64,000 nt of DNA from NCBI GenBank assembly GCA_021741905.1, contig JAIOWZ010000001.1:78244-142243 (forward strand), read 5' to 3'. A program made the position numbers and the translations under genes. Origin of the DNA: Candidatus Planktophila sp. GTDB taxonomy: Bacteria > Actinomycetota > Actinomycetes > Nanopelagicales > Nanopelagicaceae. The notes under the pieces were generated by a model that ran no database searches, was not told the DNA's origin, and saw only the letters and a list, made by a program, of their open reading frames with translations. Shown piece by piece: positions 1-8,845 of the stretch (positions are counted from its first letter, which is position 1; the number at the start of each line of letters is the position of its first letter).

Positions 1-324
1 ATTCTGGCAACTGATGGCACAGCCAGCTATCTTCGGGCACATGGGATTGAATGCACGACAGTCCGAAAGAATTCAGAGGGAACTGGTTTGATGGGCGAGA
101 AGACGATCGTAGATATCATTAATGCGGGAGAGATAGACCTAGTAATCAATACACCTGTTGGCCGTGGCACGCGCGCAGATGGCTGGGCTATTCGAACAGC
201 AGCGGTTCAGCGTTCCATCCCTTGCATCACCACTACAGCGGGATTTAGCGCAGCTGTTGATGCGATAACTTTCCTTCAAAGCAGCCCATTGAGTATCAAA
301 TCGTTGCAAGAATGGTTGGCATAA
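1..324 (+). CDS. carB: Carbamoyl-phosphate synthase large subunit, C-terminal end (partial)
   Basis: The reading frame is open from the first base, so the gene begins outside the window. The 107 visible residues match the C-terminal allosteric MGS-like domain of CarB: the N-terminal part contains the 'ATDGTASYLRAHGI' segment and the later part has 'VINTPVGRGTRADGWAIRTAA', which forms the effector pocket. CarB makes carbamoyl phosphate from bicarbonate, glutamine-derived ammonia and 2 ATP for pyrimidines and arginine. Its stop codon directly abuts the pyrK start codon, which places it in a pyrimidine operon. The catalytic domains cannot be judged from here. Confidence 0.93.
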   Translation: MLATDGTASYLRAHGIECTTVRKNSEGTGLMGEKTIVDIINAGEIDLVINTPVGRGTRADGWAIRTAAVQRSIPCITTTAGFSAAVDAITFLQSSPLSIKSLQEWLA

Positions 325-1161
325 ATGTCACAGATCAATAGAAATGCACAGCAATTGCTGGCACCAATTATTAGCAACAAAAAAGTTGGAAATTATCAAC
401 AAATTATAATTAATGTGGGTGATCTGGCCGCATCATGTAAACCTGGTAACTTCGTCGCAATCAATGTGGGTGGTGATTCATCAAGCATGGTGCTACGCCG
501 TGCCTTTGCTATTTCGCGTGTCACTGTTAGTTCTACCTTCGGCGGAACAATGGAACTTATCGTTGCTCCACATGGTCAAGGAAGTAGATGGTTATGTGCA
601 CAAGGTGAAGGTGTAGTTCTAGACATCGTTGCCCCTCTTGGAACAGCATTTGGTATACCAACAGAGCCAATGCCGGTGCTATTAGTTGGAGGTGGATACG
701 GTTCTGCTCCATTATTTGGCTTAGCCGAAGTTCTCAACGCACGAGGTTGCAGAGTCGATATGTTGCTCGGAGCAAGCACCGCTTCCAAGATTTATGCACC
801 AATGGAAGGTAAGAGAGCTGTTAACTCAATGCGTATTTACACCGAAGATGGTTCCATGGGTCAGACCGGACGTGTCACTGATCCGATAGCCGAAATCATC
901 AAAGATCTGGATATTGCTGTCGTCTATTCCTGCGGACCGATGCCGATGTTGTCTGCGATAACAAAGATTACTAACTCATTATCTGTAGTACATCAATGTG
1001 CAGTAGAAGAGGCAATGGCGTGTGGCATTGGAGTGTGTATGACCTGCGTGCTACCGGTTGAAAATGAAGATGGATCGATATCCATGTTGAGGTCGTGCAT
1101 CGATGGTCCAGTGATGGACGGTGCTAAGGTGCAATGGGATCAGGTTGGAAAGCAACTATGA
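325..1161 (+). CDS. pyrK: Dihydroorotate dehydrogenase B, electron transfer subunit
   Basis: A 278-residue ferredoxin-reductase-like protein. The FAD-binding 'RRAFAIS' motif is at residues 58-64, a glycine-rich nucleotide segment 'LLVGGGYGSAPL' lies near 120, and the C-terminal third carries a [2Fe-2S] cysteine pattern (C-x4-C-x2-C plus a later C in 'RSCIDGPV'). PyrK passes electrons from dihydroorotate oxidation in PyrD to NAD. The ATG follows the carB stop with no gap, and the stop overlaps the pyrD start (ATGA), so the two subunits are translationally coupled. A class 1B system is unlike the class 2 quinone-linked enzyme of mycobacteria. Confidence 0.92.
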   Translation: MSQINRNAQQLLAPIISNKKVGNYQQIIINVGDLAASCKPGNFVAINVGGDSSSMVLRRAFAISRVTVSSTFGGTMELIVAPHGQGSRWLCAQGEGVVLDIVAPLGTAFGIPTEPMPVLLVGGGYGSAPLFGLAEVLNARGCRVDMLLGASTASKIYAPMEGKRAVNSMRIYTEDGSMGQTGRVTDPIAEIIKDLDIAVVYSCGPMPMLSAITKITNSLSVVHQCAVEEAMACGIGVCMTCVLPVENEDGSISMLRSCIDGPVMDGAKVQWDQVGKQL

Positions 1162-2108
1162 GTACATTAGATTTTTCCACAACAATTGGAAACACCTGGT
1201 TTCCTGCGCCAACTTTTACGGCAAGTGGGTGTGCCAGTTCAGGTCGCGAACTTGCTCAGTTTTTTCCCTTGCGCGAAATGGGCGGGGTAGTCACTAAATC
1301 AGTAATGTCTAAGGCCAGAAACGGTCGCCCAACTCCACGTATGGCGGAAACACCAAGTGGCATGTTGAATTCAATCGGTTTACAAGGCCCAGGCATTGAT
1401 GCTTTCATCGCCAAGGATATTCCTTATTTAGTAGAACAAAAAGCCCGCATTATTGTTTCGATCGCTGGTGAAACCGTTGAAGAGTACTCAACACTAGCTA
1501 GGAAATTACGATCTGTCTCTGGGCTTAGTGCTATCGAAGTCAACATCTCTTGTCCAAATGTAGAAAATCGTGGTTTAGTTTTTGCCTGTGATCCCGATGC
1601 ATCTCGTCGCGTGATAGATGGAGTACGCCGCACTATTGGGGGAGAGCTTCCAATAATTGCGAAGCTATCTCCAGATGTTACTGATTTGGTATCTATTGCT
1701 CGCGGTGTCGTAGATTCTGGCGCAGATGGTTTAGCGCTGATCAATACAGTCCTTGGCATGGTAATTAACGTCGACACCATGCGTCCACATTTAGGCGGAA
1801 AAACTGGAGGATTATCAGGTCCGGCCATCAGACCAATCGCGGTGCGTGCGGTGTATCAAGTACATGCCGCACTTCCTAACATTCCAATTTTAGGTATGGG
1901 TGGGGTTGCAAGCGGTAAGGATGCCCTTGAAATGATCTTGGCTGGGGCTAGTGGTGTCTCTATTGGAACAGCAAGCTTTGGCAATCCAACAGCGATAATG
2001 AAAATTCAAAATGAGTTGAAGCAACTTTTATTGGACCGTGGTTTCACTTCGTTGAAGCAAGCTATTGGATATGCACACCGTCCAGAAGCGGATAATGCAA
2101 ATGAATAG
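1158..2108 (+). CDS. pyrD: Dihydroorotate dehydrogenase B, catalytic subunit
   Basis: FMN-dependent TIM-barrel enzyme oxidising dihydroorotate to orotate, the fourth step of pyrimidine synthesis. The 'NISCPNVENRG' segment holds the cysteine that serves as catalytic base in class 1B enzymes, and 'GMGGVASGKDALEMI' and 'GASGVSIGTASF' are the FMN phosphate-binding loops. I chose the ATG at 1158 (protein MSTLDF..., 316 residues) because it overlaps the pyrK stop; an in-frame upstream start at 1134 would lie inside pyrK. The pairing with pyrK supports class 1B rather than fumarate-dependent 1A. Confidence 0.93.
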   Translation: MSTLDFSTTIGNTWFPAPTFTASGCASSGRELAQFFPLREMGGVVTKSVMSKARNGRPTPRMAETPSGMLNSIGLQGPGIDAFIAKDIPYLVEQKARIIVSIAGETVEEYSTLARKLRSVSGLSAIEVNISCPNVENRGLVFACDPDASRRVIDGVRRTIGGELPIIAKLSPDVTDLVSIARGVVDSGADGLALINTVLGMVINVDTMRPHLGGKTGGLSGPAIRPIAVRAVYQVHAALPNIPILGMGGVASGKDALEMILAGASGVSIGTASFGNPTAIMKIQNELKQLLLDRGFTSLKQAIGYAHRPEADNANE

Positions 2109-2802
2109 AGCACCCATTGTTTTGGCGGTAGATACCCCCGATTTAGCAACAGCTATTGAGTGGGTTAAGGCCACACAGGACTTTGTGTCGGTGTACAAAC
2201 TTGGTCTGGAATTCTTTTTAACTTTTGGTAGTGATGGTGTCAAAGCGATCAAGGATGTGACTGATTCTGATATTTTTCTAGATTTAAAACTTCACGATAT
2301 TCCGCACACTGTAAGTGGAGCGGCTAAGGCGGTTGCGCATCTGTCACCGCGTTATTTGACTGTCCATGCATCAGGTGGCTCGGCGATGATAAAGGCGGCC
2401 GTTGAGGCCTCGTCAAAAACACATGTCACTGGTGTCACGATCTTGACCTCACTGGCAGAAGATGATGTGACTCAAATAGGGTTTAAGGCTAATGCACTTG
2501 ATTCGGCAGTTGGGTTAGCAAAATTGGCAGTGGGCGCTGGTGCCGGTGCAATTGTTTGTTCCCCACTAGAAATTTCTGCTATACGCGCCGCAGTGGGCAC
2601 AACTCCCATCATCATTACTCCAGGAGTTCGTCCGGCAGAATCTTCATCAACGGATGATCAGGTGCGAACGATGACACCGAAGGCTGCGATTGATAGCGGA
2701 GCAAATTTAGTCGTGATAGGTCGCCCTATCACCCAGCAATGGAGCCTTGGTGCCTCAGCCATGCGAGATCGTGCAGCCGAAATAGCTGCCGAACTTATCT
2801 AG
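2101..2802 (+). CDS. pyrF: Orotidine 5'-phosphate decarboxylase
   Basis: Decarboxylates OMP to UMP, the last step of pyrimidine synthesis. The protein starts 'MNRAPIVLAVDTPDL', and the family signature with the D-x-K-x2-D catalytic centre is seen as 'IFLDLKLHDIPHTV'. The C-terminal phosphate loop is 'ITPGVRP' with 'VVIGRPIT'. The start codon at 2101 overlaps the end of pyrD; another in-frame ATG sits at 2095. About 233 residues, the usual size for the short bacterial form. Last gene of the carB-pyrK-pyrD-pyrF run; the next gene appears to have its own promoter. Confidence 0.92.
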   Translation: MNRAPIVLAVDTPDLATAIEWVKATQDFVSVYKLGLEFFLTFGSDGVKAIKDVTDSDIFLDLKLHDIPHTVSGAAKAVAHLSPRYLTVHASGGSAMIKAAVEASSKTHVTGVTILTSLAEDDVTQIGFKANALDSAVGLAKLAVGAGAGAIVCSPLEISAIRAAVGTTPIIITPGVRPAESSSTDDQVRTMTPKAAIDSGANLVVIGRPITQQWSLGASAMRDRAAEIAAELI

Positions 2803-2811
2803 ATAAAGGGC

Positions 2812-2817
2812 TAGATT
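2812..2817 (+). promoter_or_regulatory. -10 element of a probable leaderless promoter for mihF-gmk
   Basis: TAGATT followed by six bases and then the ATG at 2824. This spacing would put the transcription start at or next to the start codon. No Shine-Dalgarno sequence is seen. Inferred from spacing only. Confidence 0.6.
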
Positions 2818-2823
2818 TGGCAT

Positions 2824-3699
2824 ATGGGATTACCTCCGCAACTAACAGCTGAGCAACGCCAGCAGGCTCTACTCAAAGCGGCTAATTCTCGGAAGCGTCG
2901 CGCAGAGGTCAAATCTAAAATGAAGAATGGCGAAATTTCCATAGATGATATTTTGTTGTTAGCTAAAAATGAGGATGCAATTGCAAAGATGCGAGTCAAG
3001 GAGCTGCTCGAATCGCTATCTGGTGTTGGGAAAGTTCGAGCCCAATCACTGATGGAGCGGTTAAACATCTCACCATCCCGTAGGATTCAGGGCTTGGGTC
3101 GTCTTCAGGTAAAGCAACTGCGTGAGGAGTTTATGAAATCAGATCATGCAGTCAAACCTGGAAAGCTTTTGGTGCTTTCTGGTCCTGGTGGTGTGGGTAA
3201 AAGTACCGTGGCAAAAGAACTTCGTGAGGCCGGTGATTTCTGGGTGAGTGTGAGTGCAACAACTAGAAAACCTCGAAGTAATGAGATCGACGGGCGCGAT
3301 TACTTTTTTGTCACAGACGAAGAATTCACACGAATGGTTAACGCTGATGAATTTTTGGAGTGGGCAGAATTTGCCGGTAATCGCTACGGCACTCCACTGG
3401 AAAAGGTTGAACATGCTCTGTTGCTTGGTAGAAATGTTTTGTTGGAGATCGAAATCGCGGGGGCAAAGCAAGTTAAGGCCCATCTTCCTCAATCAGTTCT
3501 GGTGTTTTTAGAGCCTCCCACGTGGGAAGAGTTGGTATCTCGTCTGGAAGGACGGGGCACCGATAGCCCTGAACGACGGGCTGAACGGTTGGAATTGGCC
3601 CAAGAAGAGCTCGCCGCCGCATCATTTTTCGATGTGGTTCTCGTAAATGACCAGGTCAAGAGCGTGGTCGGAAAACTGATAGAGTTATCTCATAATTAA
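2824..3699 (+). CDS. Fusion of actinobacterial integration host factor (mIHF) with guanylate kinase
   Basis: One 291-residue frame joins two proteins that are normally separate neighbours. Residues 1 to about 104 match mIHF, a nucleoid DNA-binding protein with a helix-turn-helix region around 'LLESLSGVGKVRAQSLMERL'. Residues about 112-291 are guanylate kinase (GMP + ATP to GDP + ADP), with a P-loop 'SGPGGVGKS' at 119-127, the GMP-binding 'SATTRKPRSNEIDGRDYFF' and a lid region 'GRGTDSPERRAERL'. There is no stop, frame change or internal ribosome site between the halves. Neighbours rpoZ, coaBC and metK match the usual mihF-gmk setting. A late internal start giving free Gmk (for example ATG at 3133) cannot be excluded. 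Confidence 0.9.
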   Translation: MGLPPQLTAEQRQQALLKAANSRKRRAEVKSKMKNGEISIDDILLLAKNEDAIAKMRVKELLESLSGVGKVRAQSLMERLNISPSRRIQGLGRLQVKQLREEFMKSDHAVKPGKLLVLSGPGGVGKSTVAKELREAGDFWVSVSATTRKPRSNEIDGRDYFFVTDEEFTRMVNADEFLEWAEFAGNRYGTPLEKVEHALLLGRNVLLEIEIAGAKQVKAHLPQSVLVFLEPPTWEELVSRLEGRGTDSPERRAERLELAQEELAAASFFDVVLVNDQVKSVVGKLIELSHN

Positions 3700-3744
3700 T
3701 AGGTACTCATTAATTCGGCATTAATCAATGGAGCGGGGAAAACC

Positions 3745-3993
3745 ATGGATGGAATCACTAATCCACCGATTGACGAACTTCTAGACAAGAGTGGCTCTAA
3801 GTACAGCTTAGTCTTGTATGCTGCAAAGCGCGCTCGACAGATCAATGCTTATTACTCACAACTTGGAGAAGGCCTACTTGAGTATGTAGGCCCTCTAGTT
3901 GAGACGCATGTGCACGAGAAGCCGCTTTCGATCGCACTTCGCGAAATCAATGAAGGACTTCTTACAATCGAAAACCTCGAGCCAACAGCTTAA
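3745..3993 (+). CDS. rpoZ: RNA polymerase omega subunit
   Basis: An 82-residue protein with the omega core: '[20 protein letters not shown]' then '[13 protein letters not shown]', ending in an acidic, extended tail. Omega helps fold and place the beta-prime subunit in RNA polymerase. The position after gmk and before coaBC is the standard actinobacterial order. A 45-base gap after gmk contains a short purine-rich stretch ('GGAGCGGGGAAAACC') just before the ATG that can act as ribosome binding site. Confidence 0.93.
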   Translation: MDGITNPPIDELLDKSGSKYSLVLYAAKRARQINAYYSQLGEGLLEYVGPLVETHVHEKPLSIALREINEGLLTIENLEPTA

Positions 3994-4002
3994 AACTTCT
4001 CT

Positions 4003-5187
4003 ATGTCACTAATCGGCCGTGAAGTTGTACTCGGCGTTGGTGGAGGAATTGCAGCTTATAAATCTTGCGAACTACTCCGTCGTCTACAAGATCGTGGTTA
4101 TTCAATTACCGTCGTTCCAACCCCTTCCTCGTTAAACTTTGTTGGGAAAGCAACTTGGGAGGCACTGTCTGGTCGTCCCGTACACACACAAGTATGGGAA
4201 AACGTGCATACCGTTCCTCATATTGCACTTGCTGAGGCGGCACATTTCTTTTTGATCGCACCTGCCACTGCAGATTTGATTGCTCGCCTTGCTGCCGGTC
4301 GCGCAGATGATTTACTCACGAATTTGGTTCTCGCATCTGACGTTCCCAAGATGTTAGTCCCAGCGATGCATCCTTCTATGTGGTTGGACCCTGCAACTGT
4401 TTCAAATGTTCAAACGCTACGCTCACGTGGTTTTATAGTTATGGAGCCAGAGGTGGGACGCTTGACTGGTGATGACATTGGTCCGGGACGTTTCCCTGAA
4501 GTTCCAGCAATTATCGAAAATTTCGATGCATTAACCGGGAACGTTCAAGACCTAAAGGGCAAACGTGTATTGGTAACAGCTGGTGGAACACGCGAAGCGA
4601 TTGACCCAGTTCGTTTTATCGGGAACAAATCATCTGGCAAGCAGGGGATAGCAATCGCACTGGCCGCCCGTAACCGAGGCGCAGATGTACATTTAATTGC
4701 GGCTAATTTCGATACTTCGGGGCTAACAGGAATTGAAGTTTCGATGGTCGAAAGTGCCGCTGATATGCAGCAAGTACTGTCTGAGCAGTTTCCAATCTGT
4801 GATGTGTTGATCATGAGTGCGGCTGTTGCCGACGCACGACCTAAGAACTCATCTCTTGAAAAAATCAAAAAGGCGCTTCTTGGAAGCATTGAACTTGAAG
4901 AAAATCCTGACCTACTGGCCTCAGTATCTGCGAGTAAGAAGGGGCAAATCATTATCGGTTTTGCCGCTGAAACCAAGGATCATCTGCAAGAGGCTCGCAG
5001 AAAGTTAGAAGCCAAGGGACTAGATCTTATTTATGTCAACGATGTCTCTGGCGGGGCGATATTTGGTCAAGAGCTAACTATGGGTACGATACTCCTACGC
5101 AATGAAGCGGATATAGCGGTCAAGGAAGTCTCCAAAGACGCTCTCGGAAATTTACTTCTTGATCAAGCCATCCGGCAGTTAGGTTAA
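4003..5187 (+). CDS. coaBC: Bifunctional phosphopantothenoylcysteine decarboxylase / phosphopantothenate-cysteine ligase
   Basis: Two coenzyme A synthesis steps in one 394-residue protein. The N-terminal flavin-dependent CoaC half has '[11 protein letters not shown]', a histidine in '[13 protein letters not shown]' and the substrate-binding 'PAMHPSMW'. The C-terminal CoaB half has '[20 protein letters not shown]', a Rossmann-like nucleotide site, and 'KIKK' with 'ENPDLL'. The decarboxylase segment reads '[15 protein letters not shown]', lacking the cysteine seen there in enterobacterial enzymes; from memory, other actinobacterial CoaBC proteins are similar. Downstream of rpoZ by nine bases and two bases upstream of metK, so part of one operon. 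Confidence 0.92.
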   Translation: MSLIGREVVLGVGGGIAAYKSCELLRRLQDRGYSITVVPTPSSLNFVGKATWEALSGRPVHTQVWENVHTVPHIALAEAAHFFLIAPATADLIARLAAGRADDLLTNLVLASDVPKMLVPAMHPSMWLDPATVSNVQTLRSRGFIVMEPEVGRLTGDDIGPGRFPEVPAIIENFDALTGNVQDLKGKRVLVTAGGTREAIDPVRFIGNKSSGKQGIAIALAARNRGADVHLIAANFDTSGLTGIEVSMVESAADMQQVLSEQFPICDVLIMSAAVADARPKNSSLEKIKKALLGSIELEENPDLLASVSASKKGQIIIGFAAETKDHLQEARRKLEAKGLDLIYVNDVSGGAIFGQELTMGTILLRNEADIAVKEVSKDALGNLLLDQAIRQLG

Positions 5188-5189
5188 AA

Positions 5190-6380
5190 ATGTCAAAGCG
5201 CCTTTTTACATCAGAATCAGTCACCGAAGGTCATCCAGACAAGATTGCAGATGCTATTTCAGATGCTGTTCTGGATTCATTATTGTCTCAGGATATAAAG
5301 AGCCGCGTGGCGGTTGAAACTCTTATTACAACAGGCCAGGTTCATGTTGCTGGTGAAGTGACGACTGATGGATACGCAGATGTCATGGGAATCGTTCGCG
5401 ATACTGTTCTAAACATTGGCTATGACTCTTCAGAAAAAGGTTTTGACGGAAATAGTTGTGGTGTATCCATCTCTATTGGGCAGCAATCCCAAGATATTGC
5501 CCAAGGAGTCGATGATGCCTATGAGCACCGCGTTACTTCAGCTGTTGATCCACTAGATCTTCAAGGTGCTGGCGATCAAGGTTTAATGTTTGGCTATGCC
5601 TGTGATGATACAAAAGAGCTAATGCCATTGCCTATTTGGTTGGCACATGCTCTTGCCCAGCAGTTAACAAAGGTTCGTAAATCTGGCGCTCTTCCTTATC
5701 TTCGTCCAGATGGTAAAACTCAGGTAACAATTGAGTATGAGGGTGATCGTGCGATAGCGATAAATACAGTAGTTATCTCTAGCCAGCATGCTGAAGAGGT
5801 TGATGTAGTAAAGAAGTTAACTCCTGAAGTTCTCGAATATGTGATTAATCCAATTCTTGAAACGATTGATCTTCCAAGAAATGACCTTCGTACTTTAATC
5901 AATCCAACTGGCCGCTTTGTTATTGGCGGACCAATGGGAGATGCCGGTTTAACCGGTCGCAAAATCATTGTTGATACATATGGCGGAATGGCCCGACATG
6001 GTGGGGGAGCATTTAGCGGGAAGGACCCATCGAAGGTGGATCGTTCAGCAGCATATGCAATGCGTTGGGTAGCAAAGAACGTCGTTGCTGCCGGTCTTGC
6101 TCGTCGTTGCGAAGTTCAAGTTGCTTACGCCATTGGCAAAGCACAACCTGTTGGAGTCTTCGTTGAAACATTTGGAACTGAAACTGTTCCCGTCTCAAAA
6201 ATTCAAGACGCAGTTTTATCGGTATTTGATCTTCGACCTGCTGCGATTATTCGTGATCTTGATTTGCTTCGTCCGATCTATTCACTCACAAGTGCATATG
6301 GTCACTTCGGTCGTGAACTCCCTGAGTTTGCATGGGAACGAACTGATCGTGTGGCTGCGCTTCAAAGCGCAATTAAGTAG
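5190..6380 (+). CDS. metK: S-adenosylmethionine synthetase
   Basis: Makes S-adenosylmethionine from methionine and ATP. All signature motifs are present in the 396-residue protein: '[20 protein letters not shown]' at the N terminus, '[14 protein letters not shown]' in the centre, and the phosphate-binding '[19 protein letters not shown]' later. Length is typical. The ATG is two bases after the coaBC stop, too close for a SAM riboswitch, so control would be at the operon level. It supplies the methyl donor for trmI, rsmB and tlyA in this window; metH regenerates its substrate. Confidence 0.97.
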   Translation: MSKRLFTSESVTEGHPDKIADAISDAVLDSLLSQDIKSRVAVETLITTGQVHVAGEVTTDGYADVMGIVRDTVLNIGYDSSEKGFDGNSCGVSISIGQQSQDIAQGVDDAYEHRVTSAVDPLDLQGAGDQGLMFGYACDDTKELMPLPIWLAHALAQQLTKVRKSGALPYLRPDGKTQVTIEYEGDRAIAINTVVISSQHAEEVDVVKKLTPEVLEYVINPILETIDLPRNDLRTLINPTGRFVIGGPMGDAGLTGRKIIVDTYGGMARHGGGAFSGKDPSKVDRSAAYAMRWVAKNVVAAGLARRCEVQVAYAIGKAQPVGVFVETFGTETVPVSKIQDAVLSVFDLRPAAIIRDLDLLRPIYSLTSAYGHFGRELPEFAWERTDRVAALQSAIK

Positions 6381-6383
6381 TCG

Positions 6384-8264
6384 GTGGCTACGCCGAAGCT
6401 CTTTCGATTAAAGGCTGAAGTTGCTCCTGCGTCTTCTGGGCCTAGAGCTTCGGTCTTGCCGTATGCACGTGTGCGAGTCGATACTGGCGTTTTCCATTTA
6501 GATCAACTGTATGACTATCAAATCCCAGAAAAACTAACTGGATTTGTTCGGGTCGGTGTTCGAGTTCAGATTCCTTTTGGAAATCGCGAGACAGAAGGAA
6601 TTGTCGTAGATCGAGTTATAGCACCCGAAAGAGCTGGAGATTTAAAGAGCATAACTAAAGTGTTATCAGTTGTTCCTATTGCAACGACGCAGAGCTTGCA
6701 GTTCATTGATTTGGTGGCACAACATTTTGCGTGCAATCCTTGGGACCTGATTCGCTCTGCCATTCCGCCAAGAGTTGCATCAGTTGATAAAGATTTCTTG
6801 AGTGGAGAACCAGAACCTCAGAAGGGATCAAAGGGAGCAGTTGAGTTTCACACCCTTGCTCCATTCTTGCAGGCTCATGAGCAGTTAGTTCTACTGGTTA
6901 CAGCAAATCAAAAAGCTGGCTCTATTTTGATAGTAGCCCCTGATGAAAAAGATGTGGATTTGGTGATCGCTTCATTAAGGAGCGCATCTCTTTCACCCCT
7001 AAAGTTGACGGCGGCCATGACTCGCGAGGAGCGATATCGCAATTATTTGCTAGCCATGCATGGTTCCCACAGCATCGTTGTCGGCACTCGTAGTGCGATT
7101 TTTGCGCCCATAAAAAACCTAGCGACGATGATTGTTCATAAAGAGTCATCTCATGATCACTACGAATTACGATCACCTGGTTGGAACACAAGAACCGTGG
7201 CTCTGCTTCGATCAGAATCTCAATCTCTCAAATTAGTATTGACAGGCTTTTCTCCTTCGATTGAAGTGTCACAACTCATCGATGAAAGGCAAGTGAAGTA
7301 TCTAAATTCAAAAGAGAATGTGAACGTAAAGGCCTTCACACCGAGTGAAGGTGCACTGCTGCCAGGTCGTATATTTGGGGACATAAAGAAGGCTTTGGCG
7401 TTAGGCCCGGTTTTGTTCATCGCTCCTCGAAAAGGCTACGGAAATGCGTTGCTTTGCGCTCATTGTCGAAATGTGGCCTGTTGCGATTGCGGTGGAAGGC
7501 TTTCCGTGACCGCTAAAGGAAAGGCCCCCTCATGCGTTCATTGCGGCAAGGCATTTCAAGAGTGGAAATGCTCTTTCTGTAATCGTGACAAACAATATTT
7601 GGCAGGGCGTGGGATAGAACGAGCTGCAGAGGAGATCTCACGAGCATTTCCAAATTTTCCTGTTGTGATATCAGCAGGTGATGTCATAAAGGATCGAATC
7701 GACCCTAAACCGTCGTTAGTTCTTGCAACAACAGGTGCGCAACCACAGGTAGAAGGCGGCTATGCAGCCGTTGTTATTTTGGATGGATTGCGTTTTTTTG
7801 CACACACTGATCTGCGCACTCAAGAAAGGGCACGCGAACTCTTTCTTGAGACTGCCTCTTTAATCTCTCCTAAAGGATTTGTCCTCTTGGTCATTGATGA
7901 TTCTCATCCGATTGTTTCAGCAATTTCGCGCTGGAATATTGCTCCTCTACTTAAGCGAGAGTTAAGTGAGCGCTCCGAGCTGTGTTTACCGCCGTCAGTG
8001 TTTTCGGTTGTTCTAGTTATGGATCAATCGATTGGTGCACAGATCACAAATGGTCTCAAGAAATCTGCTCTCGAGGGACGGATACCTCAATCATCCAGAA
8101 TTTATGGCCCTACTGAGATCTCCAAGGATAAAGTAAAGATAGTGATACATGTAGATAAGAAGGACGCACCTGCCTTGACTAATACTGTTTACGAACTTCA
8201 GCGACGAAGGAGTATTGCCAAAAAGGAGCTATTCACCCTTAGGGTTGAACCATATTCATTGTAA
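6384..8264 (+). CDS. priA: Primosomal protein N' (PriA), actinobacterial form without an intact helicase P-loop
   Basis: A 626-residue PriA homologue starting at GTG three bases after metK. The N-terminal DNA-binding part begins 'ARVRVDTGVFHLDQLYDYQI'. The zinc region contains paired cysteines ('CAHCRNVACCDCGG', 'CVHCGKAF', 'CSFCNRD'). Where helicase PriA has Walker A, this protein reads 'LVLLVTANQKAGSILIVAP', with no G-x-x-G-x-G-K-T/S, and no DEEH-type box is seen. Actinobacterial PriA proteins are known to have degenerate helicase motifs, so this one probably works as a structural restart factor. The pairing with metK and def is the usual order. Confidence 0.88.
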   Translation: MATPKLFRLKAEVAPASSGPRASVLPYARVRVDTGVFHLDQLYDYQIPEKLTGFVRVGVRVQIPFGNRETEGIVVDRVIAPERAGDLKSITKVLSVVPIATTQSLQFIDLVAQHFACNPWDLIRSAIPPRVASVDKDFLSGEPEPQKGSKGAVEFHTLAPFLQAHEQLVLLVTANQKAGSILIVAPDEKDVDLVIASLRSASLSPLKLTAAMTREERYRNYLLAMHGSHSIVVGTRSAIFAPIKNLATMIVHKESSHDHYELRSPGWNTRTVALLRSESQSLKLVLTGFSPSIEVSQLIDERQVKYLNSKENVNVKAFTPSEGALLPGRIFGDIKKALALGPVLFIAPRKGYGNALLCAHCRNVACCDCGGRLSVTAKGKAPSCVHCGKAFQEWKCSFCNRDKQYLAGRGIERAAEEISRAFPNFPVVISAGDVIKDRIDPKPSLVLATTGAQPQVEGGYAAVVILDGLRFFAHTDLRTQERARELFLETASLISPKGFVLLVIDDSHPIVSAISRWNIAPLLKRELSERSELCLPPSVFSVVLVMDQSIGAQITNGLKKSALEGRIPQSSRIYGPTEISKDKVKIVIHVDKKDAPALTNTVYELQRRRSIAKKELFTLRVEPYSL

Positions 8265-8272
8265 TCAATTGG

Positions 8273-8278
8273 TAGACT
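8273..8278 (+). promoter_or_regulatory. -10 element of a probable leaderless promoter for def
   Basis: TAGACT followed by AACCCC and the def ATG at 8285. No ribosome binding site is visible. The transcription start would be at or next to the A of the ATG. Confidence 0.6.
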
Positions 8279-8284
8279 AACCCC

Positions 8285-8845
8285 ATGTCAATTCAGGAAA
8301 TACGATTCTTCGGGGACCCTGTATTAACAACCCCTGCATCTTTAGTCGTAGATTTCGATAAGGAGTTGCGTGTATTGGTTCAGGATTTAACAGAGACGAT
8401 GATTGACGCACCAGGTGCAGGTTTAGCAGCTCCTCAGATAGGCGTTCCATTGCGTGTTTTTGTCTGGGATGTAGATGAAGAGCTAGGTCATCTGATTAAT
8501 CCAGTTTTAACTTTGAGTCAAGAGATGCAAGATGGGGAAGAGGGTTGTCTTTCTTTTCCAGAGATTCGCTATCAAACACCGCGTGCGATGCGGGCTGTTG
8601 CTAAGGGTTTTAATATGCATGGGGAACCAATTACTGTTGAGGGTTCAGAGTTTCTAGCGCGGGCATTGCAACATGAGACCGATCATTTAAACGGAATTCT
8701 ATTCATCGACAAACTTTTACCTGAAGATCGTAAGTTAGCGATGAAGGAGATTCGTGAGTCAGAGTGGTTCAACCTGGCTGCAGAACAGGGTCGTTCTATT
8801 GAGGTAAAGGATTCACCACACACAATTTTCGGACGGATTTCTTAA
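8285..8845 (+). CDS. def: Peptide deformylase
   Basis: Removes the N-formyl group from new proteins. The three family motifs are intact in 186 residues: motif 1 'GAGLAAPQIG', motif 2 'EGCLSFP' with the metal-binding cysteine, and motif 3 'HETDHLNG' with the HExxH-type metal-binding histidines and catalytic glutamate. The stop codon overlaps the fmt start by one base (TAATG), coupling removal of the formyl group with its addition. A TANNNT element directly upstream suggests a promoter for the def-fmt-rsmB-rpe run. Confidence 0.95.
   Translation: MSIQEIRFFGDPVLTTPASLVVDFDKELRVLVQDLTETMIDAPGAGLAAPQIGVPLRVFVWDVDEELGHLINPVLTLSQEMQDGEEGCLSFPEIRYQTPRAMRAVAKGFNMHGEPITVEGSEFLARALQHETDHLNGILFIDKLLPEDRKLAMKEIRESEWFNLAAEQGRSIEVKDSPHTIFGRIS

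Noticed and set aside
5160..5190. SAM riboswitch before metK
   Set aside because: Only two bases separate coaBC and metK, leaving no space for a leader.
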